Origin: Apoda limacodes
Lineage: Eukaryota; Arthropoda; Insecta; Lepidoptera; Limacodidae
DNA length: 64,000 nucleotides
Assembly (NCBI GenBank): GCA_946406115.1
Contig: OX291540.1
Span: forward strand, 7,932,563-7,996,562
Reading direction: 5' to 3'
A model generated the notes under the pieces. That model saw nothing but the letters and a program-made list of their open reading frames with translations. It was not told the DNA's origin and did no database searches. Position numbers and translations under genes: made by a program. Below, in pieces: positions 12,013 to 21,734 of the stretch. Numbering within the stretch: position 1 is the first letter of the stretch; the number at the start of each line of letters is the position of its first letter.

Positions 12013-13585
12013 ACACGGTAAAAAAGAATTAGTTAAGCCAAGAGAATATCGTTTCATATATGCACCAACGAATATTTGCTTCATCCAAGATATTATTTCT
12101 CTTAAATATTTAAAATGATATGAAGTTAACACAAGATCAAATTTCTTTGAACCAGTAAATAAAACTCTAGTAGTTTGAAACATTATTTAATTCATTGAAG
12201 AAAATAATGCTTCTTTATTTGAAACACTTAGTTTTCTTGGGCGTAGAACTTCGTTTGTTATTGCACGGAAGAAATTTCTAGTTCACACAAGAGAATAGTG
12301 CTCTTAACTTGACTATGGCAGCTCTTAAATTAATAACATTTTAGTTTGAAACAAAAAATGTTTCGATCCAAAATTACATAGTTATTTTTTAAAGACCCTA
12401 CGCCTCTTTTCTGGAGGCTTGGGCCATATAAAGTCAGTCTACCGCACTGACTTAGTGTGTCTTGGCGGACGTTTGTCGAGCTAGCCCTACTGCAGAGGCA
12501 CCGGCCTCTTTTCTGGAGGCTTGGGCCATATAGAGTCAGTCTACCACCGCACTGCCTTTCTATGACTTGGCGGAACGTTGTTTGTCGAGCTTAGTAGCTA
12601 TTCTCGCCTTTAGCTGATTATACAGTGTTATGTTTAATCATAATTGTTATGACTAACGATCCTTCTTAAACATGGAAGAAAGAAAAGTGTGCCGCTAAGC
12701 GGTCACCCATCCAAGCACTGAACACGGTCGACGTTGCTTAACTTCGTTTATCGTTTCAGATAGACGAATGCGACTGGGCCACGAACTTTTCAATTCTCAG
12801 ATAATAATTAACTGTAGGTTTCTTGCATGAACTGATACTAATTTGACGCACAAAACCCTACAATAAACAATTATTTAGAATTAAAATCTAACACGAAAGC
12901 CTATGAAGGACAGTGATGAGGTTCGTTCAGTTTTAAAAATGCAGGTATTTACTTAAAAGAAAAGAAAATTCGTTTAAAGCGATACTAGCTGATTAATTTC
13001 AACGTAAATGTTTAATATTTTAAAGCAGAAATATTATTTGTTTCGACTAAAACAAGAGTTTCGGCTTAAAATATCAGATTTTGAGTCAAGAATCTAACAA
13101 ATTCTGTTAAAATTATTATTTTCTCTAATTCAAAACAATATTATCTTAACTGAACATTTCACTGGCTTTGATTTAAGATACGATTATTTTAATCGACAGA
13201 TATAGTTTTTAATAAGTAACATGGCAGATTTAAGAAACCCATGATTTTAGCGCAAAATAAATTATATCAAAGCAAAATTATTTTTTGTTTTAAACGATGA
13301 AAAATAAAATGTTGCATATAAAAATGTATTTATTTTATACAAGAACATTAACTGTCTTAGGGTAATTAATTTAAGTTTGGTTGATCTAAAACGAACATTT
13401 ATTTGGTTAAAAAAAAATTTGTTCATACGAAAAGAAGTTTATCAATTTCGATTGATAAAATGAAATTTTTTCAGGAAAATAATATTGCCTTCTGTAAACA
13501 AAATATGTCCAAAATAGTTGGATTTCTTGACTGAATGCAAATTATTTTGGTGGAATAGAACTTGGAAACTCTTTTTTTTCCGTGA
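12013..13585. repeat. Tandem segmental duplication, copy 1
   Basis: This 1.57 kb block is repeated 1841 bases downstream (13854-15619) in the same orientation. Alignment by eye begins at acacggtaaaaaagaatt in both and ends at ttttttccgtg; the copies differ at only a few positions per 100 bases apart from indels. The block holds a minus-strand 5S-headed element (12404-12780) and A/T-rich sequence otherwise. Both copies keep the frame containing the peptide PREYRFIYAPTNI near the left end, but the second copy has a stop just after it. Confidence 0.93.
12404..12780 (-). repeat. 5S rRNA-headed SINE (SINE3-like), copy in block 1
   Basis: On the minus strand, 12780 to 12697 contains gaagttaagcaacgtcg and gcttggatgggtgaccgc, the internal-promoter box A and box C portions of 5S rRNA; the first third of 5S is missing or replaced. 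A middle section follows, then two tandem tail units (about 12505-12550 and 12404-12450) of the type gactgactctatatggccc and aagcctccagaaaagaggc. The tail resembles the 3' end of common Lepidoptera LINE or SINE repeats. A 5S head plus LINE-like tail is the plan of SINE3 elements, which use the 5S internal promoter. A decayed 5S pseudogene next to an unrelated repeat is the alternative. Confidence 0.7.
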
Positions 13586-13853
13586 ACGGGATGTAAAAGT
13601 GTTTTTTTTTAATTCTGCAATTTGGGCACTAAATAAGTAATAATTTATAATGTCAAAGAGCTTATCATAGTGTTCTTGTAAAATGTGTGTTTATTTTTTT
13701 GTCTTTTTTTATTTTTTAGTGGTTGTTGTAGGTGTGTAGGTTGTTGGTATTAATGACATGTGATTAAGGTAGCAATAGTGAAGTCATATGATAACGATTT
13801 AACTACTAGACCTCTAAAAGTTGGATAAACTAAAGCCTCTCTACAAGCGTTAT
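13586..13853. other. Spacer between the two duplicated blocks
   Basis: A 268-base unique spacer with T-rich runs (13670-13720). It has no similarity that I can see to either duplication edge, so the duplication is not perfectly head-to-tail. Confidence 0.7.
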
Positions 13854-14273
13854 ACACGGTAAAAAAGAATTAGTTGAGCCAAGAGAATATCGTTTCATAT
13901 ATGCACCAACGAATATTTACTTCATCTAAGATATTATTTCTCTTAAATATTTAAAATAATATGATGTTATCACAAGATCAAATTTCATTGAACCAGTAAA
14001 TAAAACTCTATCAATTTGAAACAATATTTAATTCATTAAAGAAAAATATCCTTCTTTATTTGAAACACTTAGTTTTCTTGGGTGTAGAACTTCGTGTGTT
14101 ATTGCACGGAAGAAATTTCTAGTTCACACAAGAGAATAGTGCTCTTAACTTGACTACATCAGCTCTTAAATTAATAACATTATATTTTAGTTTAAAACAA
14201 AAAAATGTTTCGGTCCAAAATGACATAGTTAACCGTCAAGATTAAATAAAGTTTTTTTAAAAAGCCCTACGCC

Positions 14274-14620
14274 TCTTTTCTGGAGGCTTGGGCCATATAG
14301 AGTCAGTCTACCGCACTGACTTAGTGTGTCTTAGCGGACGTTTGTCGAGCTAGTAGTGCCCTACTGCAGAGGCACAGGCCTCTTTTTCTGGAGGCTTAGG
14401 CCATATAGGCAGTCTACCCGCACTGCCTTTATATGGACTTTGTCGAGCTAAGTAGCTATTCTCGCCTTTAGCTGATTATACAGCGTTATGTTTAATTATA
14501 ATTGTTATGACTATTTAACGATCCTTCTTAAACATGGAAGAAAAGCGGTCACCCATCCAAATACTGACCACGGTCGACGTTGCTTAACTTCGCTTATCGT
14601 TTCTGATAGACGAATGCGAC
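14274..14620 (-). repeat. 5S rRNA-headed SINE (SINE3-like), copy in block 2
   Basis: The minus-strand head (14620 to 14543) reads gaagttaagcaacgtcgacc and tatttggatgggtgaccgct, matching 5S rRNA box A and box C. The two tail units are at about 14379-14420 and 14274-14320. It is the duplicated counterpart of 12404-12780. The 61-bp region around box C contains cgtggtcagtatttggatgg, slightly closer to 5S than copy 1 in gtggtcag. Confidence 0.7.
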
Positions 14621-14821
14621 TGTTTGCTGGATGCTTGTGGTGCGGCGGCAAAGAGGAGATCTCCTGCCAGGCGAGGTGTTATGCCTGGGGACCGCCGTGG
14701 TCCACTTATCATTCTGTTCGGTTTTCTATATATACTCATCGACAGAAGAAACTTTGATAGCGCGATGTAGGACGCGTGACGTCAGCCTTGCTTGTAGCGG
14801 TATGATATGATCCGCTACAAG
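14621..14821 (-). promoter_or_regulatory. Copy-2-specific module with CRE, TATA and hairpins
   Basis: On the minus strand, running toward the 5S-like head, this module has a perfect inverted repeat cttgtagcgg / ccgctacaag (14791-14800, 14812-14821), a palindromic CRE site TGACGTCA (14777-14784), TATATATA (14727-14734), a ccaggc / gcctgg hairpin (14667-14672, 14683-14688) and the palindrome ggagatctcc (14655-14664). The CRE-TATA order fits a promoter pointing to lower coordinates into the 5S-like element. The promoter role is inference; the motifs are what is seen. It is G/C-richer than its surroundings. Confidence 0.35.
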
Positions 14822-15619
14822 CTTTACAATTCTCAGAAAATAATTAACTGTAGGTTTCTCGCATAAACTGATACTAATTTGACGCACAAAACCCTACAAT
14901 AAATAATTATTTAAAATTAAAAGCCAACACGAAATCCTATGAAGGACAGTGATGAGATTCATTCAATTTTGAAAATGCAGGTATTTACTTAAACGAAAAG
15001 AAAATTCGTTCAAATGGATACTAGTTGATTAATTTCAACGAAAATGTTTAATATTTTAAAGCAGGTATTTTATTTGTTTCGACTAAAACAATAGTTTTAG
15101 CATAAAATATCAGATTTTGAGTCAAGAATCTAACAAATTCTGTTAAAATTATTATTTTCTCTAATTCAAAACAATATTATCTTAACTGAACATTTCACTG
15201 GCTTTGATTTAAGATACAATTATTTTCATCGAAAAATATAGTTTTTAATAAGTGACGTCGCAGATTTAAGAAAACCATGATTTTGGCGCAAAATAAATTA
15301 TATTAAAGCAAAATAATTTTTTTTTTCAAACGAAGAAAAATAAAATGTTGCATATAAAAATGTATTTATTTTATACAAGAACATTAACTGTCTTAGGGTA
15401 ATTAATTTAAGTTTGGTTGATCTAAAACGAACATTTATTTGGTTAAAAAAAAATTTGTTCATACGAAAAGAAGTTTATCAATTTCGATTGATAAAATGAT
15501 TTTTTTTCTGGGAAATAATATTGCCTTCTGTGAACAAAATATGTCCAAAATAGTTGGATTTCTTGACTGAATGCAAATTACTTTGGCGGAATAGAACTTG
15601 GAAAATCTTTTTTTTCCGT

Positions 15620-15870
15620 GTACTAAATGTATGGGAGCTTTTAATATGAAAATTGGATATTTCTAAATTTAATTTAAATAGTAATTGATGTGCTTTTATT
15701 CTTTGGGCAACGACCTCTCGATATCAATTTAAAGGCTATGAATATCTGATATTCACAATCGCTTGGGCACACTTAAAAGCCTGGGCACACTGAAACAATT
15801 CATGTCTTTGATTTGGTGATCAAAAAAAATTACAAATATCATAAGTGATTAACTAAAATTATTATATAAA
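15620..15870. other. A/T-rich spacer
   Basis: Contains a short direct repeat of cttgggcacact/ctgggcacact at about 15761-15797. No element or gene is recognised. Confidence 0.5.
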
Positions 15871-16422
15871 AACCGGCGAAGTGCGAGTCTGACTCATACC
15901 CGAAGGGTTCCGTACCATTCCGTTTCGTTCCAGCGTCTTACCAGCCAGCGTTCCACTGCAAGGACTCAAGGAACGGGTCACATAGGAAAAGAACTGTCGA
16001 TGAGAGGGTTCTGTAGAGTGCTCAAAAACTGCGGGCTGGAACAGCGCAAACTTTCAAAAAGGTGGTAATTGAAGAAACGGACCGAAGGGTTCCGTACCAT
16101 TATCTATAAAAAATCACGTTTGTTATATGGGAGCCCCCCGTATTTGTTTTATTTTAATTAAATTAAATTTTTAAACTGACTATATAACTAAATTTTACTA
16201 ATACCTGTTGCCGTCATCAATATCGAGCAAAAGCATCACGTTTGTTGTATGAGCCGCCTTAAATATTTTTTTTTAGTATTTGTTGTTAAAGCGGAAACAG
16301 AAATAAATCATCTTTGAAAATTTCAACTGTCTATCACAGTTCATGAGATATAGCCTGGTGAAAGACGGACGTACGGACAACGAAGTCCGCTTTAGTACGA
16401 CTTTGGGTACGGAACCATAAAA
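15871..16422 (+). repeat. Dispersed repeat family 1 with internal insertion
   Basis: A copy of the Lepidoptera repeat that opens accggcgaagtgcgagtctg and closes gggtacggaaccataaaaaa. The word cgaagggttccgtaccatt occurs twice (15901-15919 and 16083-16101), bracketing about 163 bases not present in other copies. That insert has gttccagc and gctggaac ends facing each other. The repeat's ends ggttccgtacc and ggtacggaacc are complementary, giving it a MITE-like look. No coding capacity. Confidence 0.8.
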
Positions 16423-16529
16423 AATATATGATATTTCCATCGTTTTAATCTGCTTTTTACGGAGTCGCGTATTCTGATTTTTGGAATGTGCTAGTTCGGC
16501 ATTGGGTTTTTTAAATCAGTATTTTTGGC

Positions 16530-16656
16530 TCAGTTCGTGGCAAACGAACACACGGTCCGCCTGATGGACGCTTGCAACACCAGGGGCATCACTCACGCGT
16601 TGCCGACCCTTCAAAAATCCAATAACTTCTTTCCTGAAGAACTCCATACTGTAGTC
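16530..16656 (-). mobile_element. Jockey/CR1-type LINE 3' tail scrap
   Basis: It carries the 3' region acacggtccgcctgatgg, gacgcttgcaacaccagggg and aatccaataacttcttt, as in the LINE at 1-1113. Read on the minus strand these encode the terminal FFKEVIGFLKG-like and VASVH-like residues of the ORF. Only about 125 bases remain. Confidence 0.75.
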
Positions 16657-17377
16657 CTATTATTACTATTAGTTACTATTATGGTAGGCCTTGGCGGCGC
16701 AGTTCAGAATGGACCTCTCGACTTAATATGTCGAGTGTGTCGTATGAGTTGTTTTGAGTTCGCGTCAACAAAATAAATTCATCATTTTCAGAACTTATTT
16801 CTAAAAGGACTGTTATTAGAAAAGCGAAAGCAATAGAGTTTAAAACTCACACTTGGCACAAAGCAACAATAAAAAAAGTCTTTCCGTGTGAGTGGAATGA
16901 AAAATATTGCTTTTTTTGTTGAACGATTCTATGAAATAAAATATTGACAAAATCCAAAATAATTCATTCGCAATTTATTTCATTCACGGACTATAAAATC
17001 TTAACAGGACGCGTTGCATTGAGTTGAAATGAGAAGGAATACGGAAAATTAAATAATTAAATATACACTTTAACGGAAAAGGCTTTTCTTCTAAGATATT
17101 TTTAATGCAATTTGTGAATATACTAGATTTAATTATTTTTAATGAATATATATATAAAAATAATTAAAAAAATTAGGTTAATAAAATGCTCATTATACCC
17201 TTTTAAGAATCTTATGCACCAAAGACCTGTCTAGATGATTATCTTAGTTTCGTTCTAGTTGTTGCTGCTTTTCAATTACCCAGTGGAACAGAGACCTTTA
17301 ATTTGGGCCTATGAGTAGCAGATTTAAAAAAAATGTCAATAGAATTAGAACAGTGACGTAAGTAACGTAGTCACGTG
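16657..17377. other. A/T-rich interval
   Basis: A G/C-richer word cctctcgacttaatatgtcg at about 16713-16732 includes a 6-bp hairpin (ctcgac / gtcgag). Otherwise A/T-rich without a recognised element. Confidence 0.45.
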
Positions 17378-17515
17378 AGGATTGTTCGAAATAATGCCCT
17401 TTAATAAATAATGCTACTTTCTACCATCGCACCGCTCGTCATCGCAGGAAATTCATTCCCACACTTTAACGGCGTACAGTGCAGTTTCAGAAAAACTTCC
17501 TGTCGTCCGCAAAAC
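17378..17515 (+). mobile_element. Jockey/CR1-type LINE C-terminal scrap
   Basis: The stretch gattgttcgaaataatgccc ... ctactttctaccatcgcacc ... cacactttaa corresponds to the EELFEMMPTATFYHRTAR and HTLEPK region of the LINE seen at 30.8 and 32.1 kb. It has small deletions and no intact frame. Confidence 0.7.
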
Positions 17516-17734
17516 AAACTAAGTAATGGCAAATAGTTGTAGTCAACTATATTTTGGTTATAGTTACAATATGAATTGTAAATTAAATTAAAAATTCAAA
17601 TAGTTTATTTCTCAAAAATAGGATCAAATATCACTTTTTTGACGTTAGTATAATATGCAAGGAATTTATAAACTACTACCGTTTCGGAATCAAGATGGAG
17701 TTCTGGGGAGAAGAAAAGGCGATAGTAACAAAAA

Positions 17735-18345
17735 AAGATAGTCTTAAGTTGAATAGTATGCTTTTTTGACAAGATTCTGTTTAACAAAAATTTTATACTT
17801 TTTAAAATTCAATTTACATACTTCTGTGAGATTTTGTTGTAAAAGCGGATACATTATCCTTTAAATGATTTATCAATTTTCTCAAGCCTTGTGTGTATCA
17901 GAGCCAGTTTGTGTCTATTTCTTGTATTTCGATTATGAACATCACTATTTTTTTTAGATTAATATTATTATGAACATCACTATTTTTTTAAAAAAGATTA
18001 ATATTCTTATGAACATACATTAAATTATCAAATATATATTGACCAGGTAAAGTTAGTATATTGATCTCTTTAAATTTATCCCTTAAAGAGTGTCTGTTAG
18101 ATAAATTGTATATTGCTCGAAGAGGTCTACTCTTCTGCAGTACAAATATTGTCTGTATATCAGCTGCGTGTCCCCATAATAGGATACCATAGGACATCAC
18201 GCTATGAAAGTAGCTAAAGTATACTAGCCGGGCTGTGGCTTCGTCTGTAAACAACAACGCTAGTATCTGAAGGAAAAGACCCAAAACCCCTGTAAGTTTT
18301 AAACTGGTTCTGCCCATTATCCTTGCAGGTCTAAGACTGAAAGTC
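17735..18345 (-). mobile_element. Jockey-type LINE C-terminus with in-frame duplication
   Basis: The minus-strand frame reads TDEATARLVYFSYFHSVMSY, GILLWGHAAD, RAIYNLSNRHSLRDKFKEI and LPGQYIFDNLMYVHKNINLF, typical of the post-RT region of a jockey-like LINE in moths. It then continues past a TAA into HNRNTRNRHKLALIHTRLEK and KSFKG, and ends near KAYYS (about 17755). Between MYVHK and HNRNTR a 36-39 base stretch is tandemly duplicated in frame (17932-18005). The 5' part, before TDEATARL, is strongly diverged. Confidence 0.85.
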
Positions 18346-18791
18346 TAAAATATTTAATTCAAGTAGGTTTCTAAGAAAACCACCACTAACCAGACCACTA
18401 AGCCTTTATAGAAAGAGAACGGGCAACTTGTAGTAGGTATTTATACTCTATACTATAACGTTCCTATTCTATTAAAGGTAAACGCCGAACAAACAAGATT
18501 TAAAATTTTCGCGTTCCATTACTAATTTAAAAATAAAAAGGGATTTTTGCCAAATAACGACGCGTTTATTCCCGTTTTATTTTTAAATTAGTAAACGCTG
18601 AACCTTTAAAGTTCCTGAAAATGCTTTACATTTTGATTAAAAAAAAAACACATTTTTAGAGCTCGGCGTTTTGATAAGCAATATTTTTTTAATATTTTTC
18701 CGTGCCAAAATTAATGCCTAAAAGTACCCTATAGGTCTTGATTTATTTGTGAATGCCAAAATATGCGTCAAAAATAGCCGTATTTCAACCA

Positions 18792-18909
18792 TATTGCACG
18801 CCTCATAAGCGGAGCGGTGAGGTATTGCACGCCTCATAAGCGGAGCGGTGAGGTATTGCACGCATCATAAGCGGAGCGGTGAGGTATTGCACGCCTCATA
18901 AGCGGAGCG
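18792..18909. repeat. 31-bp G/C-rich minisatellite, about 3.8 units
   Basis: Units start at 18792, 18823, 18854 and 18885. Each contains tattgcacgcctcataagcg and gagcggtgagg. It stands out as G/C-rich in A/T-rich surroundings and lies inside the inverted-repeat element. One unit has gcatcat instead of gcctcat. Confidence 0.9.
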
Positions 18910-19418
18910 CCTCAAAAAACCCAGTCTTCCGAAACTTAAATGACGTTTTTTTTTTAATATAACACTTACAGGATAATATGAGTGCACTAATATGAAGTTA
19001 AATAATCTGTCTAGCACATATGGTACATTTTATAAACAATTAATTTGTTTAATATAATAAATAATAACATTAAAACTAATCATTCTTGGACGTCCGTGAG
19101 TCTGTGTTTATGTGACCATGTATTTGGCAGTTCTAAGTACTGTCGTTTAATTATAATTTATAAAAAACTAATATACCACTGTATACTGTATATCTATATA
19201 TATATTTTTTATTTTTATTTTAAAGTATATTTTTTCCTCACCTTATTTGTTATTTTATTTAAAAAAACTTGAGTTTTTGTTTTAGAATTTTATTTTTAAA
19301 TGTGAATGACCGCTATGAGGCGTGCACTTTTGGATTTTCCAATTTTTTTTTTATTGCGTAAGACCTTAGAATTCGATATTAATTTTAACTTCGTTGCGTT
19401 CTTGAGAAAAAGTGTCTT

Positions 19419-19490
<72 letters not shown>
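19419..19490. repeat. (GACA)18 microsatellite
   Basis: Eighteen uninterrupted GACA tetramers. The flanking words gttcttgagaaaaagtgtct before and aagtgatcctataaaggttc after are those that flank GACA tracts in a common Lepidoptera repeat, so the microsatellite belongs to the repeat's 3' end, not to random slippage. Confidence 0.95.
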
Positions 19491-19735
19491 TTAAAGTGAT
19501 CCTATAAAGGTTCTTTTTTTATTTTTATTTTTAAGGTACGGAAAAAAAAATGGCTCATCAAAATCTTATGAAACCAAAAACCCGGGCACTTAGATTTTTC
19601 TTTTTTTTATATTAAAATACAAAGTAAAATTTATAGATCTTCAAAGATAATGGTAAATCAATTTTGTATTAAAAAAATCAACGGCGTTTACCTTTAATAG
19701 AATAGGTACGCAAAGATTTCTATGTTGCCCGTTCT

Positions 19736-20280
19736 GTTTGCTCAAAGGCCTAGCGGGCCGAGTTTTCAAAGAGAAAGTTCAATCCATCCAAATTAAAAGT
19801 TACAAAAGTAAGTTCTTAAGACCTATTTATTTAGGCGCCACTATTTAATCTAGATTTGCTTTTATGCCGATTTATTAAGATTGAGATGCTCTTAGGTACT
19901 TTCTGTGTAGATGAAAGCTGGCTTCTGTAGACGGACTTATTGGTTAAGATTAGACATTTGAATTCAGTTAGTACTCCGATACTTAAATTTGTCACGAATT
20001 TAGACAGTCGTGTTAAGGCTCAATTACAATATGTTCAATATAAATAATAATAAGCTGACAAGTTTAAGTATAAAGTGAAATATTAATTCAATGTATATCT
20101 ATAGACATATAACTTCAGTTTCTACTTAACGAAGTGTTAATTAGATATGATACTAGTCAGCGTGCACTACTGATATCATTAACATTGCGTGGCTTGTATT
20201 TATAAATTAATGAATTCCAGGTCTTTGAAAGATTATAAAGTAAATTAATAAAAATAATAACAGGGGAAAAATTAATTTCA
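19736..20280. other. A/T-rich interval
   Basis: Apart from a possible outward extension of the right inverted-repeat arm to about 19780 (gcgggccgagttttcaaaga), nothing was recognised. Confidence 0.45.
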
Positions 20281-20355
20281 AAGTGGAATCCAGCTATTTA
20301 CAGATTCGAACCGCGCGATGGTGATATCAGTGCTAGTGCTACACGCCAAGTGGAC
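20281..20355 (-). repeat. tRNA-like SINE head, weak
   Basis: On the minus strand cttggcgtgtagcactagc (box A-like) precedes cgcggttcgaatctgtaaat (box B-like) at the usual spacing. The rest of a tRNA cloverleaf is not formed. It lies just upstream of the LINE at 20398. Confidence 0.35.
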
Positions 20356-20397
20356 ACCGTTAGTGCACAGTGTAGAGAACACTAAACAATGTGAGGT

Positions 20398-21224
20398 ACA
20401 AGAAACTAAGCAAGGGGCCGAAAGAAGACTTTAGGAGTCGATACAGAAAACCGGATAGATTTCGTTTACTTGGACTCTTAGAAAGCATTTGACCGAGTCG
20501 ACAATGACGTGCTGTTGTTAAAGCTTGGTCAGATGGGCTGTGTGCTTTTTTTTAATTACCTCGCTATTACCGAGTTTGTTTACTGCAGTTTGTTAAGTAC
20601 GGCCCATACCTGACACCTATCTAACATTTATCACACTCAATCAGGAATAAGGCAAGAGTCAAATTTAGGGCCGTTTCTTTTCATAGCTTAATCAACGACT
20701 TAGCGACCGCAGTTCAAATCTCGGTTATACTGCTGTTCGCTGATGATGTAAAGCTGACTACAATGGTAAAATCTTCCGAAGATTGTAAAATATTACAAGA
20801 CGATATTGATGCGGAACAGCAATGGAGTGTAGATAATAAACTCTGTTTCAATGCAAAAAAATGTCAGCTGATGACAATCTCTCGTTTCAAAATTCTATAA
20901 TCCATGAATATGCGATACGGGGTGGTCAACAAATAGCACGAGTAAATGAAGTCCGTGACTTAGCTTTAATACGCTGCCTAGCTTTTCCACTCACTTGCAA
21001 AAGGTAACCAACACAGAGTTGCAACTTCTGGGTTTTGTGTTGCGCAATTCTACTCCGCTGACTCCCGAAGCGACCTATGCCTTGCATTTCTTTTTGCTAG
21101 GACAGTTAGGATTCGACTCCATTGAGTTGAGAAGGCACATGTCACTGTTAAAATTCGTAGTTAATATAATAGGAAATAAAATGGACTGCGTCGATCTGTT
21201 GGGTAATATTTTGAAATTACACAC
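20398..21224 (+). mobile_element. Jockey/I-type LINE: RT and C-terminal part
   Basis: Frames on the plus strand give AFDRVDNDVLLLKLGQMG (RT motif A region), KYGPYLT-like and SGIRQESN-like segments, and LLFADDVKLTT with FADD at 20736-20747 (motif C). DDIDAEQQWSVDNKLCFNAK and KKCQLMTISR follow. A further segment at 20995-21224 reads LQLLGFVLRNST and ELRRHMSLLKF, the C-terminal region. Motif A's start carries a stop (LDS-stop-KAFDRV), and frameshifts occur, including one at a T-run near 20550. The element is interrupted at 21225 by an inverted-repeat insertion and resumes at 21735. Confidence 0.85.
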
Positions 21225-21734
21225 CAGGGGCCTGATCTCGTGCGAATAGAGATAATCTTGAATTCGAGATATGTTTATTTGATTAATGGCTTGTTAATCG
21301 TGGTAACTCTTTTAGTCGATAAATCGACTAGTTTAAACTAGGTAAGTCAAATAAACATGGCGGATATAGTTTTCAAAGAGTTTTTTGGTTTCTTAAAACC
21401 TCTTTTGAGGCATATGTCGTACGCTAGCGGTCGACATGCATCGAGTGGTCGGTAGCAGTAGAGATGGAATGTCGCACAGAAAGTGATATGAAAAGAAGTC
21501 AGAATTAGTAATATTGGTTGAAGGCTAAATAGTTTTAATTTGGGTGGGAGTGGGGGGAAGTATCGAATCCCCCCTTTTTTTAAAAAAATAGGGTATACCT
21601 AGTTCAAACATATTTAGTTCAAACTAGTCAATCTATCAATTAAACAGTTACCGCGATTAACAAGTCATGATTAAATCAAATAAACATATCTGGAATTCGA
21701 GATTATCTCTATCCGCACGAGAATCAGGCCCCTG
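21225..21734. mobile_element. 510-bp inverted-repeat element (MITE) inside a LINE
   Basis: The ends are caggggcctgatctcgtgcg and its complement cgcacgagaatcaggcccctg, and pairing continues through gagataatcttgaattcgag and gatatgtttatttgatt for about 130 bp per arm with scattered mismatches. There is no coding capacity. CAGGGG ends are reminiscent of hAT elements, but I saw no convincing 8-bp target duplication (ttacacac on the left against atttttat on the right), so the superfamily is open. The centre has a G-run and C-run hairpin (about 21550-21577). Confidence 0.85.

Larger units (their letters stand above)
13854..15619. repeat. Tandem segmental duplication, copy 2
   Basis: Second copy of the 12013-13585 block. 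It is about 190 bases longer because it carries a module at 14621-14818 that copy 1 lacks or has lost (copy 1 passes from gcgactgggcc directly to acgaacttttcaattctcag). It also contains the second 5S-headed element (14274-14620). Confidence 0.93.
18416..19735. mobile_element. 1.3 kb element bounded by inverted repeats
   Basis: The arms face each other: agaacgggcaac at 18416-18427 pairs with gttgcccgttct at 19724-19735, and cctattctattaaaggtaaa... at 18463-18487 pairs perfectly over 25 bp with 19682-19706. Weaker pairing continues outward (ccactaagccttta against caaaggcctagcg). Inside are a hairpin with 23-bp arms and one mismatch (18521-18543, 18570-18592), a 31-bp minisatellite and a GACA microsatellite. 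No transposase is visible, so it would be non-autonomous or foldback-like. No clear target-site duplication was found. Confidence 0.7.

Noticed and set aside
12697..12780. Functional 5S rRNA gene
   Set aside because: Only about the last two thirds of the 5S sequence is present and it is followed by a repeat tail, not by a T-run terminator at the right place.
14488..14757. 89-codon plus frame
   Set aside because: It is antisense to the 5S-like head and its upstream module; no independent support.
19306..19494. Plus frame with a TDRQ repeat
   Set aside because: The repeat residues come from the (GACA)18 tract in a dispersed repeat.
21542..21577. G-quadruplex in the nested MITE
   Set aside because: Only three usable G-tracts precede the spacer, and the adjacent C-run makes a simple hairpin more likely.
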